The notes: a model not told the origin generated them from the letters alone. DNA of 42,976 nt from Ignavibacteria bacterium (GCA_016783945.1 JADHVP010000014.1:1-42976); one strand, 5' to 3'. Shown: positions 26,106-34,106, counted from the first letter of the stretch. Made by a program: numbers and translations.

Positions 26106-27053
26106 ATGAAAGAACTAAAAATTACAAAAGAGATTGCTCGTAATACATTAGCTATTACATTAAGAAATAACGCAGTAATAGGAATATTGATATTTTGTAT
26201 CTTTATCCTTACTGTTACAATTAATGCTTTTGTTTTACAAGGTGTAAATTTATTGGGTGATCCTGGATTTGATCTATCGACAAATCCCGGTGGATTTCCT
26301 AATTCTGGTTTTTGGAATGATGACCATATCGGTCAGGCAGGAGCAGTATTAGATGGCTTGCATTACAAGAGTTCTCCTTATTCTATGCATGTTTATACGG
26401 GGCAATCAGGGAGTGATTATTTATCCAGACCTTATCATAATGATATCTCTTCCAGTGCAGGTAATAAATATCGTGGGGGAGCTTATATATGGACACCATC
26501 AGGATTTGCCTGGCAAGATAGCTCTAAAGCATTTATAAGAATTTCTTTTAGAAATACTAATCATTCTGAAATCTCCTATTATGACAGTCCTTATTACGAG
26601 ATTGCAAATTCAAGTTGGCAATTTTATGAGTTGACTACTGGACCTGCTCCATCGGGAACTGCGTATATTCGATTTATAATCTATCTTCAAAAGCCGCCCG
26701 GTACGGTTGGACAAAGTATTATCAACGTCGATGATTGCTTACTCGAGGATTGGCCAAATTACATTAAGCGATTACATACAGAGATACCTGTTAATTTTAA
26801 ATTGTATCAGAATTATCCGAATCCATTCAATCCTGCAACATTAATAAATTTCGATCTGCCTAAGTCAATGTTTACTAAATTGATAGTTTATGATATGCTT
26901 GGTAAAGAAGTTGCTACACTTCTAAACGAAAAGCTAAATGCAGGGAGTTATGAAGTTGATTGGGACGCTTCGGGTTATACAAGCGGTGTGTATTTTTACA
27001 AACTACAAACAGGTGAATATTCGGAGACGAAGAGGATGGTGTATATGAAGTGA
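26106..27053 (+). CDS. T9SS-sorted protein with a carbohydrate-binding-like domain
   Basis: A 315-residue protein. An unusually long N-terminus (about 30 residues) precedes a hydrophobic export segment (about 34-55). A jelly-roll region opening NLLGDPGFDLSTNPGGFPN (about 60-215) follows, with the N-L-L-x-x-P-x-F-D start and closing VDDCLLED strand typical of CBM4/9-type or discoidin-like carbohydrate-binding modules. The C-terminus is a type IX sorting domain (YQNYPNPFNPATLINFDLP ... TKRMVYMK). No catalytic residues are seen, so a binding protein is likely. Its pairing with the GH16-like T9SS protein at 24508 suggests both act on extracellular polysaccharide; this is inference. Confidence 0.78.
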   Translation: MKELKITKEIARNTLAITLRNNAVIGILIFCIFILTVTINAFVLQGVNLLGDPGFDLSTNPGGFPNSGFWNDDHIGQAGAVLDGLHYKSSPYSMHVYTGQSGSDYLSRPYHNDISSSAGNKYRGGAYIWTPSGFAWQDSSKAFIRISFRNTNHSEISYYDSPYYEIANSSWQFYELTTGPAPSGTAYIRFIIYLQKPPGTVGQSIINVDDCLLEDWPNYIKRLHTEIPVNFKLYQNYPNPFNPATLINFDLPKSMFTKLIVYDMLGKEVATLLNEKLNAGSYEVDWDASGYTSGVYFYKLQTGEYSETKRMVYMK

Positions 27054-27235
27054 GTGGGCTTAATGTAAATACTGTAATAGTTATGAAGCTTTATTTTTGT
27101 AAAAGAGGAAATAATCTCCCTTTTTGAAAGTAAAAAACTCGGTTTAGAGAGGGGATTAGATCTAAAACAGTCATTAAGAAAAAAAAGTAATATTACAAAT
27201 TCAGTTCTGTTTAATAAATAATAAACCGGAATATA

Positions 27236-28558
27236 ATGAATAAAAATATGGAAACTGAAACAAAGCTCCGCAACAGCGAACAGTACGTTGCTAAAAGTTG
27301 GATACGTAAACACTGGAAGCGATCCATGGGTTTGGCACATGGGAAGACGCAGAAGGAGCTTTTTAGAGAAGCCGCTAAAGGAAAAACCATACTTAACAGA
27401 GCGATAGACTTTTTGGATATCCGGGTCTTTAAGTGGATATACCACTACCTTAAGAGTCGCTTTGGTAGTAAGTGTGAGTTTCCTGATTATACACCTTTTA
27501 AGGACGACAACGGTATCTATGCTCTTTTAGCTACACCTTCAAAACCCGACGCGGCAGAACCTGTGCGAATCTCATTAGTTGGTGACTGGGCAACTGGTAC
27601 GAGAGAAGCTCATGGAATCGCTGAGTTTGTGAAGAAAGACTCAGTACATTTTACTATTCACCTCGGAGATATCTATTACGTTGGTACAAAGTTTGAAGTT
27701 AAAGATAACATGCTTGGCGGGAAGGTACAGTGGCCCTTAGGGAGCCGCGGCAGCTTTGCACTTAATGCTAACCACGAAATGTATGCTCGTGGTAAAGGGT
27801 ACTTCAAGTATTTACTGAGTTCACTTGATATCCGCAATGGAAACGGTGGAATGCTCCATAAGCAGAGAGCAAGCTTCTTCTGTCTAAAAAACGAACATTG
27901 GCTGGTAATCGGGCTGGACACTGGATATCATTCCATTGGCATTCCGATTCTCGAGTTGATCATAAACCCAAATGCCAGGCTCCATTCGAAATTAATGGAG
28001 TGGTTGTGTAAAGACGTACTACTACAGGACGATAAACAACGCGGAGTAATCTTGTTGAGTCACCATCAGTACTATTCACAGTTTGAGTCCGGGTATGACA
28101 AGCCAGCGAGTCAGATTGCCCAGCTGCTGAATCGTCCGGTTCTCTGGTTCTGGGGTCATGAACACAGGTATGCAATCTATGGCAGATACACCACAAAGAG
28201 GGGCAGGCTGCAGGCTTATGGAAGGTGTGTAGGTCATGGTGGATTACCGATAGAGGACATAGAAGACAAACCAAAGAGTTGCAGAAAGTGTAAAGTTGGT
28301 CTTGTTCTTTACGACAGGCGTGAGCGTACCAGAGTCGGTAAGTCGCAGACACCAGTAGGATATAACGGTTATGCAAATCTAATATTTGAGGGGAAAAGAC
28401 TAACAGTTGAGTACAAGGACACCAAACAAACTCTGGTAAAGGAGAAATGGGAGGTCGGTGATGGAGGTGTTCTGAAGGGGATATCAATTGAGCAGCTTGT
28501 CGATGATGACGACCTCGTGATTCACGAGGGATCGAGACTGGAGGACGCAATTACATGA
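27236..28558 (+). CDS. calcineurin-like metallophosphoesterase (440 aa)
   Basis: A complete calcineurin-like domain (about 110-315) shows its five metal-binding blocks: D117 (VGDWATG, with W replacing the H of the usual DxH), D145 (HLGDIYYVG), H180 (NANHE, a variant of GNHE), H276-H277 (LSHHQYYSQ), and H308/H310 (WGHEHRYAIYG). A basic helical N-terminal region of about 105 residues and a C-terminal extension (about 320-440) frame it. There is no signal peptide. The substrate (phosphoprotein, nucleotide or phospholipid) cannot be deduced. GC content is about 53 percent in three 60-base rows I counted, well above the AT-rich genes around it, which suggests transfer or different codon selection. 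Isolated by intergenic repeats downstream. Confidence 0.87.
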   Translation: MNKNMETETKLRNSEQYVAKSWIRKHWKRSMGLAHGKTQKELFREAAKGKTILNRAIDFLDIRVFKWIYHYLKSRFGSKCEFPDYTPFKDDNGIYALLATPSKPDAAEPVRISLVGDWATGTREAHGIAEFVKKDSVHFTIHLGDIYYVGTKFEVKDNMLGGKVQWPLGSRGSFALNANHEMYARGKGYFKYLLSSLDIRNGNGGMLHKQRASFFCLKNEHWLVIGLDTGYHSIGIPILELIINPNARLHSKLMEWLCKDVLLQDDKQRGVILLSHHQYYSQFESGYDKPASQIAQLLNRPVLWFWGHEHRYAIYGRYTTKRGRLQAYGRCVGHGGLPIEDIEDKPKSCRKCKVGLVLYDRRERTRVGKSQTPVGYNGYANLIFEGKRLTVEYKDTKQTLVKEKWEVGDGGVLKGISIEQLVDDDDLVIHEGSRLEDAIT

Positions 28559-28622
28559 CATAGCAAGGCTAAGTTATTAAGCCCTTAGAAAAAAACTTTT
28601 ACCAACATGTTGTCGATAATTA

Positions 28623-28808
28623 AATTTCTAATTGCTCTAATTACTCTAATTGACCTAAACAAATCCCAAACTCCAATTTCTAATGAAAAATAATAGGCAT
28701 GACAAGTCTCAATAACCAATTATCAAAGTATTGTTTTAGACATTGGGTATTTTATATTAGTAATTGTTTAGATCAATTAGGTCAATTAGAAATCAGGTCA
28801 ATTAATTT
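28623..28808. repeat. inverted-repeat (MITE-like) element 1
   Basis: Left arm around 28623-28662 (contains CTAATTGACCTAAACAA) and right arm around 28763-28808 (contains TTGTTTAGATCAATTAG) are inverted and imperfect. The interior is AT-rich with internal partial symmetry. It encodes nothing. CCAAA/CCAAT-rich palindromes of this kind occur between genes in many environmental bacterial genomes. Confidence 0.6.
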
Positions 28809-28930
28809 AACAAGATTTTCCCCGAAGGGCTTTTATTTTAAGCTATGTCTTTAAATTAATTTAGTGTCTTAATTCTAATATTAGTGTTTTTTTCACATAG
28901 TGACCACTACGTGGTTGGGAGAAAATTTCC

Positions 28931-28946
28931 TGCCTGACGGCAGGCA
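28931..28946. repeat. short palindrome TGCCTG...CAGGCA
   Basis: TGCCTG and CAGGCA flank four bases. The same arms with eight bases between them lie at 24325-24344. It sits just left of inverted-repeat element 2. Confidence 0.6.
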
Positions 28947-28948
28947 GG

Positions 28949-29155
28949 CAAATAACAAGTTCACCCTGTGGAATTCCGACTTTGTAAGAACTATTCCACA
29001 GGACAAGTCAAATAACAAATAATAACCAAACTTCAATGTGCGAAATTCCAAACATTTTGAATTTAATAATATTTCCTATCATTAGTATTTGGGATTTGTA
29101 ATTTACCCTGTTGAATAGTCGCTTTGCGAATTCCACAGGGTTTATTTGATATTTG
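28949..29155. repeat. inverted-repeat (MITE-like) element 2
   Basis: The left arm starts CAAATAACAAG and carries CCCTGTGGAATTC (28964-28976). The right arm ends in TTTGATATTTG and carries GAATTCCACAGGG. The arms pair with gaps over about 50 bases. Each arm can also fold on itself, since the left arm has CCTGTGGAA...TTCCACAGG. It is noncoding and fills the gap before the amidohydrolase gene. Confidence 0.65.
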
Positions 29156-29246
29156 TAATTTCCAGTTTATCTGGGTTAGGTCTTCAATTTATAAATCTAA
29201 AATTTTATAAAATTCATTTTAATAAACAATTTTATCGGAGGTAAAC

Positions 29247-30257
29247 ATGGCTGAAGAAGTAATTGATATGCACGTACACTTTGGAGCTCCAGAGGATGTT
29301 CAAAGCGGGTGTTACTGGTCAAGTAAGTTTGAAGGAACTCCGGCGTTCTGGTTTATGAAAATAACCTCGGGTTCGTTTTTTACAAAATTTACTAAAGAAA
29401 AAATACTTAAGAAACTGCTTAAGGTAATTAATAAATCAGTAGAGGTAGATAAGTGTGTTTTATTGGCTATGGACGAGGTCTATGATGAAAATGGAAAATC
29501 TAAACCTGATGAAACACACTTATATGTACCGAATTCCTATATAGTAGAACTGGCTGATAAAAACGATCGAATTCTTTTTGGGTCTTCGATTCATCCATAC
29601 CGCAAGGATTGGCAAGATGAATTAGAAAAATGTATGGAAAATGGTGCTTGCTTATGTAAATGGATTCCATCTTCTCAACAGATCGATCCAACTCATGTTA
29701 AATGCGAGTCTTTTTACAGAAAGCTTACGGAATATAAATTGCCATTACTTATTCATTGTGGTCCCGAATATGCAATCCCAACTTCGAACACCGATTGTAA
29801 TGAGAATAATAATCCAAAATATTTAAGAAAAGCTCTGGACATGGGAGTTACAGTGATAATAGCTCATTGCTCATTACCTTATTTTGGTTTGTTCGACGCA
29901 GAATATTTTGATGATATGGAAGAGTTCTACAAGCTCTTTGCTGATGAACGGATTAATGAATGGAAACTTTATGCGGATTTATCGGCACTGGCAACTCCGT
30001 TGCGTAGTAATTTCATTTCTGGTATAATAAATAAAATACCCCACGATAGATTAGTCTTTGGTAGTGATTATCCCATACCTGCTTCTGAATTAAGTTATAA
30101 GAAGAGTAAGAATATTATTAAATGGATTATTCTATTTTTCAAGGCTCTTTCTATCAAAAATCCACTTGATAAAAATTATCACCTGGTTGAGAAAATGGGT
30201 TTTGACAAAAATGTTTTTACAAATGCATCTAAACTTTTTGATTCTATTAGCAGATAG
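29247..30257 (+). CDS. amidohydrolase-2 family TIM-barrel protein
   Basis: A 336-residue cytoplasmic protein. Metal and catalytic residues of the amidohydrolase-related (Amidohydro_2) fold are in place: H9 and H11 (DMHVHFG), H170 (LLIHCGPEY), H207 (IIAHCSLPY) and D274 (VFGSDYPIP). The order H-x-H, H, H, D along the barrel is the family pattern. Members include decarboxylases and lactone or amide hydrolases; the substrate cannot be told. The SD CGGAGGT lies 6 bases before the ATG. It is bounded upstream by two palindromic elements and downstream by a 313-bp gap. Confidence 0.84.
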   Translation: MAEEVIDMHVHFGAPEDVQSGCYWSSKFEGTPAFWFMKITSGSFFTKFTKEKILKKLLKVINKSVEVDKCVLLAMDEVYDENGKSKPDETHLYVPNSYIVELADKNDRILFGSSIHPYRKDWQDELEKCMENGACLCKWIPSSQQIDPTHVKCESFYRKLTEYKLPLLIHCGPEYAIPTSNTDCNENNNPKYLRKALDMGVTVIIAHCSLPYFGLFDAEYFDDMEEFYKLFADERINEWKLYADLSALATPLRSNFISGIINKIPHDRLVFGSDYPIPASELSYKKSKNIIKWIILFFKALSIKNPLDKNYHLVEKMGFDKNVFTNASKLFDSISR

Positions 30258-30570
30258 TTAATCTTTTTATAAAAAGTAAAGTTCGATGATTCAGTTCGAT
30301 ATACAATTTGTAAAACATATAGAAAATGTTTTTAAAAAAGCTTCTGATCATTTTCCTAAATCACTGGATATAGAGTTGTAGTAATGTTGTAATTGTTTTA
30401 TCACGTACATTGATGAAAATGTGGAGATTTAACCAAGTACCGATTTTTTCTTATTAAATCTCTTTTCAATATACTATTTTTACAAAAGGACAGTTTGCAT
30501 AGGCATCCCGCTTCCCATGTACAACACCCGAACGATGATTTTTTCATAAACCTAAAATAATAATCTCACC
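30258..30570. other. intergenic gap, no confident gene
   Basis: A 31-codon ATG frame (30286-30381) has no SD and cannot be supported. CATAGGCATCCC (30498-30509) is shared with the palindrome at 38644-38683 and marks repeat debris. Nothing else is recognised. Confidence 0.55.
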
Positions 30571-31245
30571 ATGAAAAATCTTAGTGTAATCGTTATCTTA
30601 TCTTTTGTTTTGCTTACTTTTTCTTCGTCGCTTTACTCGCAGGAGTCATCTGCTGATAAACAGACAATTAAAGTTGGTATTGGGATTTCTTCGGCATTTT
30701 CAACCATAAGTCTTTATCAGTATCCTTCGCTTAATTCTGACCAACCTCAGTTAAATACTGCTGTGTCTATTCCTATGATTTTTTCATCTGTATATAAATT
30801 AGAGCCATATGTTAGCTATACTTCAGTAAAATCCGAAACAAAAAATGATAACCTAAACCTTTCAAATTATGATTATAATTTTAAGGGTCATTATATTAGC
30901 GTTGGAATGGGAATTTTTTATGTAAAAGAAATTGAAAAGACGAAACTCCATTTCGGTGCGAGAGGAGGATATCTTAGTACATATACAGAATCGAAGATGT
31001 ACTCCTTATCGTATAATAGTTATCACGAAGATAAGGGGAGTGGTTTTTTAATTACCCCGATTATTGGTGCTGAATACTTTTTCTCCGATTATTTTAGTCT
31101 TGGCGGTGAAGTTCATTTTGAGTGGTCGCATTTAAATATTGATGAGATCGATAAATACGATAATAATGATGAAGAAAGTTACACATCTACTTTAAACAGG
31201 CTTAATACATTAGGTATTATAGTCGTTAGATTTTATTTTTTGTGA
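30571..31245 (+). CDS. outer-membrane beta-barrel protein (224 aa)
   Basis: A signal peptide (about 1-24, ending LYSQ) is followed by about 200 residues of alternating strands with aromatic girdles and glycine turns (TIKVGIGISSAFS, HYISVGMGIFYV, KLHFGARGGYLS, FSLGGEVHFEWS). It ends in a terminal strand, LGIIVVRFYFL, with the C-terminal phenylalanine region typical of barrel insertion signals. The length suits an 8-stranded OmpW/OprF-like barrel. Ligand unknown. The 3' side is crowded with palindromic repeats. Confidence 0.78.
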   Translation: MKNLSVIVILSFVLLTFSSSLYSQESSADKQTIKVGIGISSAFSTISLYQYPSLNSDQPQLNTAVSIPMIFSSVYKLEPYVSYTSVKSETKNDNLNLSNYDYNFKGHYISVGMGIFYVKEIEKTKLHFGARGGYLSTYTESKMYSLSYNSYHEDKGSGFLITPIIGAEYFFSDYFSLGGEVHFEWSHLNIDEIDKYDNNDEESYTSTLNRLNTLGIIVVRFYFL

Positions 31246-31250
31246 AAATG

Positions 31251-31320
31251 AAATCCCCCTTTAATTCCCCCCTTTGTGAAAGGGGAGATAGGTCATAGAC
31301 TCGCTTTTGGCGAGGGGGTT
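31251..31320. repeat. C/G-rich palindromic repeat A (left of the truncated DUF559 copy)
   Basis: It contains TTCCCCCCTTTGTGAAAGGGG and then a second stem (CTCGCTTTTGGCGAG). It belongs to the same family as the repeats at 31485-31523 and 31900-31946 that bound the intact DUF559 gene. Confidence 0.75.
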
Positions 31321-31328
31321 CCGAAGGT

Positions 31329-31358
31329 ATGACAAGAATCTTCAATAAATATAGAGAG
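31329..31358 (+). pseudogene. truncated copy of the DUF559 gene start
   Basis: Thirty bases encode MTRIFNKYRE, matching the first ten residues of the intact gene at 31532 (MTRIFNKYKE), and are preceded by a matching TTCC...A leader. Immediately after, the sequence becomes palindrome B and the frame stops at 31385. This is the stub of a deleted sister element. Confidence 0.75.
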
Positions 31359-31407
31359 ACCACCCCTCCGTCCCCTCCTTACTAAGGAGGGGATATAGGG
31401 GAGGTCT
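31357..31407. repeat. C/G-rich palindrome B
   Basis: A 51-bp imperfect palindrome: AGACC.CCCCT ... AGGGG.GGTCT outside and CCCCTCCTTA..TAAGGAGGGG inside. It is fused to the truncated DUF559 start. Confidence 0.8.
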
Positions 31408-31484
31408 AAACATGCTTAAAGATGGGAAGAATAAACAATCAGAAAAAGCAAAATGAAAAGAGTGAGGGTGGTAATAAAGAGCTT

Positions 31485-31523
31485 AAACCCCCCTTCAATT
31501 CCCCCCTTTGTGAAAGGGGGGTT
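31485..31523. repeat. C/G-rich palindromic repeat C (left flank of DUF559 gene)
   Basis: AACCCCCCTTCAATTCC then CCCCTTTGTGAAAGGGGGG form a stem-loop 9 bases upstream of the DUF559 start. The right flank at 31900 repeats it nearly exactly. Confidence 0.8.
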
Positions 31524-31531
31524 CCCAAGAA

Positions 31532-31897
31532 ATGACAAGAATATTCAACAAATATAAAGAAAAAGAAAAGCGAAGACTTCTGCGGAAGAACATGACAAAG
31601 GCGGAGAAACTTCTTTGGGAGAAGTTAAGAAACAGAAAGATACACAATCAAAGATTCCTTAGACAATTCAGCATCGGTTCTTATGTAGTAGATTTCTATT
31701 GTCCAAAACTTAGACTAGCAATTGAGGTAGATGGATCAACACACAGTACTAAAGATGAAATAGAATATGATAAACATAGACAAGAAGAAATTGAGAACCT
31801 TGGGATAGTGTTTTTGAGGTTTTATAATGATGAAGTATTTAAAGACATCAATAAAGTTATAGAAAATATTAAGAACAAGATAGTTGAGATATTATAG
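31532..31897 (+). CDS. DUF559 family protein (Vsr-like endonuclease domain)
   Basis: A 121-residue protein with a basic N-terminus (KEKEKRRLLRKNMTKAEKLL) and a DUF559/restriction-endonuclease-like core. D54 in YVVDFYCPKL and E65-V-D67 in LAIEVDGSTH give the D...ExD metal site, followed by the helix KHRQEEIENLG and strand VFLRFYNDEV. The family is related to the Vsr mismatch endonuclease fold; activity is not proven for most members. It sits exactly between matching palindromes (31485-31523 and 31900-31946) and next to a truncated copy of itself, so gene plus repeats behave as one mobile or proliferating unit. Confidence 0.88.
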   Translation: MTRIFNKYKEKEKRRLLRKNMTKAEKLLWEKLRNRKIHNQRFLRQFSIGSYVVDFYCPKLRLAIEVDGSTHSTKDEIEYDKHRQEEIENLGIVFLRFYNDEVFKDINKVIENIKNKIVEIL

Positions 31898-31899
31898 TG

Positions 31900-31946
31900 A
31901 ACCCCCCTTCAGTTCCCCCCTTTGTGAAAGGGGGGATAGGGGGGTT
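31900..31946. repeat. C/G-rich palindromic repeat D (right flank of DUF559 gene)
   Basis: A near-perfect 47-bp palindrome, AACCCCCCTTCAGTTCC through GGATAGGGGGGTT, starting three bases after the DUF559 stop. It may also act as a terminator for the gene. Confidence 0.8.
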
Positions 31947-32081
31947 AGCTTTCTTATATCTTCCGAAATACCTATATTTAAGCGGTGACAGTTTGTACAG
32001 GAGTAATAGTTTTTAAATAGTTATATACATGCAATACGTCTGAATTAAGTTTTTTAAAATTATCTTTAGGGAGATACAATC

Positions 32082-33563
32082 ATGAAAAAACTGATTCTTT
32101 TAATTCTGTTGTGTACTTGCATCCCGACCTTTGCTCAAAGTCAGTTCGAGACCCATACTTTAACTTCGGGTCATGTCGATAAGAATCCTGTTTTCGCCTC
32201 AAGCTATTACCCGGCGCAGTGGATTCTTTTAAACATGGAGTTACTTGCTTTTGAAAGGCACTCGGGAAGTAATTCCCAGATATGCGTTATACAAATGGGT
32301 CCCAACGGTATGCTCGGACAGATCACGCAAATTACGAACGCGGCTTCGCTGAAGAGAAACCCTGCAATCGATTACAACAGTTTGTATGGTCATAGCGGTT
32401 CTGTAACTCACGCTCTCGCTGTTTGGGAAGACTACAGGAATAGCAAATGGGATTTGTATGCATCTTCTTTTAGCACTTCATGGGGATGGAGCGTGCCTTA
32501 TGCGTTCGATACCGACCAATACAATAAATCCAACGTGAAGATAATCGGGAGGGACTCGGCAATCTTTTACATTGTGTACGAAAAGAACAATGATATCATC
32601 TACAGGAAATTTAATTCGAGGACTAATACTGTGCTAGATGAAGTGAACTTAACATCATCCGACCCGGCAGTATGCGGTAAACCTGTTATAGTAAACAGGG
32701 ATTTTCCAACCGGGGGTTCTTTCATTGTATCGTACGAAAAGACAAAAGCCGATACAAAGAAAGCGGTGTATTTCAGGAAGAGAAACAATTCAGGCGTGTG
32801 GGAAACTCCTGATACTGCTGCCTATGCAGGCAACAACATGAACACAGGCTTTGCAGCAAGTAGTTGGATATTACCGGAAATGGTTTTCGATTCCGATAGG
32901 AGCGGGAAATATAAGATGTACGCGACGGTTTTAAATACTAATGGAACTAAAGACCAGTATTTGGTGCAAAATATACAGCAATACTCTTATTGCAATTACA
33001 ATCACTTTCAATCGTTTTTTTACCCTATTATAACGGACACTTATTTTATGGTTGCATCTTATATACGTAAGTCGGATGTAACAAAGCTCTTCTGTCAAAA
33101 ATATACACCTGCAGATAGTACACTGCTTGGTGATTCTTCATTGAACGTAAAATCCTCTATGAACAATGGGATAGCTACAGGAAATATTGCAGTTATCTGG
33201 ATTGCATATACAAAGGACAGCCTGAGCTTTTCTAACGTGTATGCGAAGAGAACTTGGATAATATTCTCAGGCGTGAAGAATCTCGGGACGGGTGTTCCGG
33301 AGGGGTATTCACTGTACCAGAACTATCCCAACCCGTTTAATCCATCGACGGTGATAAAGTTTGCCGTACCGAAAGCGGGTGATGTGAGGTTGAGAGTCTT
33401 CGATGCTCTTGGACGTGAGGTAGTAACGCTTGTAAATGAGCATCTCTCTGCCGGAACGTACGAGGTAGCGTTCAATGCAAGCGGTTATGCGAGCAGTGTG
33501 TATTTTTACCGCCTACATGCAGGTGATTATGCTGAGACGAAGCGAATGGTGCACGTGAAGTAA
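32082..33563 (+). CDS. T9SS-sorted propeller-like secreted protein (493 aa)
   Basis: A signal peptide (MKKLILLILLCTCIPTFAQ) is followed by about 380 residues of beta-rich repeats with blade-like segments (NPAIDYNSL, HALAVWEDYRNSKWDLYAS, DSAIFYIVYEKNNDIIYRK, WILPEMVFDSDRSGKYKMY). These resemble sialidase/TolB-type propellers used for binding or bookkeeping rather than a recognisable enzyme. The C-terminus is a type IX sorting domain (YQNYPNPFNPSTVIKFAVP ... AETKRMVHVK). The SD GGGAG lies 8 bases before the ATG. Its GC content is higher than that of the genes just upstream. Function unknown; surface or secreted. Confidence 0.82.
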   Translation: MKKLILLILLCTCIPTFAQSQFETHTLTSGHVDKNPVFASSYYPAQWILLNMELLAFERHSGSNSQICVIQMGPNGMLGQITQITNAASLKRNPAIDYNSLYGHSGSVTHALAVWEDYRNSKWDLYASSFSTSWGWSVPYAFDTDQYNKSNVKIIGRDSAIFYIVYEKNNDIIYRKFNSRTNTVLDEVNLTSSDPAVCGKPVIVNRDFPTGGSFIVSYEKTKADTKKAVYFRKRNNSGVWETPDTAAYAGNNMNTGFAASSWILPEMVFDSDRSGKYKMYATVLNTNGTKDQYLVQNIQQYSYCNYNHFQSFFYPIITDTYFMVASYIRKSDVTKLFCQKYTPADSTLLGDSSLNVKSSMNNGIATGNIAVIWIAYTKDSLSFSNVYAKRTWIIFSGVKNLGTGVPEGYSLYQNYPNPFNPSTVIKFAVPKAGDVRLRVFDALGREVVTLVNEHLSAGTYEVAFNASGYASSVYFYRLHAGDYAETKRMVHVK

Positions 33564-33599
33564 ATTATAAATTAAAAAATTAGGCTAAGGCTAAGGCGA

Positions 33600-33622
33600 C
33601 CCTGTACGCTAAAGCTACAGGG
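33600..33622. repeat. short palindrome in the decay zone
   Basis: CCCTGT (33600-33605) pairs with ACAGGG (33617-33622), with inner GCT/AGC symmetry. It follows the T9SS gene at 36 bases without a T-run, so I read it as repeat debris rather than a terminator. Confidence 0.5.
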
Positions 33623-33657
33623 CAGGAGCGGAGGGATTTTGAATGTTGAATGAGTTT

Positions 33658-33698
33658 GCCACGAAGGCACAAAGACACGAAGATTTCACGCAAAGACA
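33658..33698. repeat. intergenic repeat of the CACGAAG/ACAAAGACACGAAG type
   Basis: The sequence GCCACGAAGGCACAAAGACA continues into CGAAG and TTTCACGCAAAGACA. I recognise this as a repeat seen between genes in many environmental genomes. It replaces the missing front of the PEGA gene. Confidence 0.65.
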
Positions 33699-33711
33699 AA
33701 AAGAATAATGA

Positions 33712-33996
33712 ACGAGCGTGCCTGCAGGGGCTAAGATAATAGTCAACGGTAATGAAGTCGGCACGACTCCAAAGAAAGTATCGCTTACAAGGGGAGAAGA
33801 TTATTATGTAGAGTTTGAACTGGAAGGTTATCAAAAGAAGAAAATACAACTGACATACAGTGTTGGTGCAGGGTGGGTAATACTCGATTTCCTTGCGGGA
33901 CTTATCGGACTTCTTGTCGATGCTATTACTGGTTACTGGAATGGTTTTGACTTCGAGTTCTACAAAGTTACACTTGAGCAGGCACAGAAGCAGTGA
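33712..33996 (+). pseudogene. 5'-truncated PEGA-domain protein
   Basis: The frame opens after a TGA at 33709 and reads TSVPAGAKIIVNGNEVGTTP, the heart of a PEGA domain, then GYQKKKIQLTYSV, a hydrophobic helix (WVILDFLAGLIGLLVDAITG) and EFYKVTLEQAQKQ. Normal members have a lipoprotein signal and more strand sequence before this point. Here a GTG at 33718 is the only candidate start, with no SD and with repeat sequence directly upstream. I take it as a headless remnant; a short functional protein from the GTG is possible but unlikely. Confidence 0.7.
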
Positions 33997-34031
33997 TGAT
34001 AATAGTATTGGAATTATGTAATTGTAAATTT

Positions 34032-34106
34032 GCAAGCGATGTGTATTTTTATAGGCTGCAAACGAGTGATTATGCGGAGACGAAGAGTATGGTGTATGTG
34101 AAGTGA
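34032..34106 (+). pseudogene. remnant of a T9SS C-terminal sorting domain
   Basis: The 24 codons before the TGA at 34104 begin ASDVYFYRLQTSDYAETK and end MVYVK, matching the last residues of the T9SS domains here (ASSVYFYRLHAGDYAETKRM at 33563). The upstream sequence does not continue the domain. It is the tail of a deleted T9SS cargo gene. Confidence 0.82.

Noticed and set aside
27960-28550. A 196-codon minus-strand ORF
   Set aside because: It lies entirely antisense to the metallophosphoesterase, whose motifs are intact. Its length is an effect of the higher GC content there.
30286-30381. A 31-codon ORF (begins MIQFDIQFVKHI)
   Set aside because: Protein-like composition, but no ribosome-binding site and no recognisable motif. 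It could be a gene remnant but cannot be supported.
33580-34035. A 151-codon minus-strand ORF
   Set aside because: It is antisense to the PEGA remnant and repeat debris, and its product has no domain-like composition.
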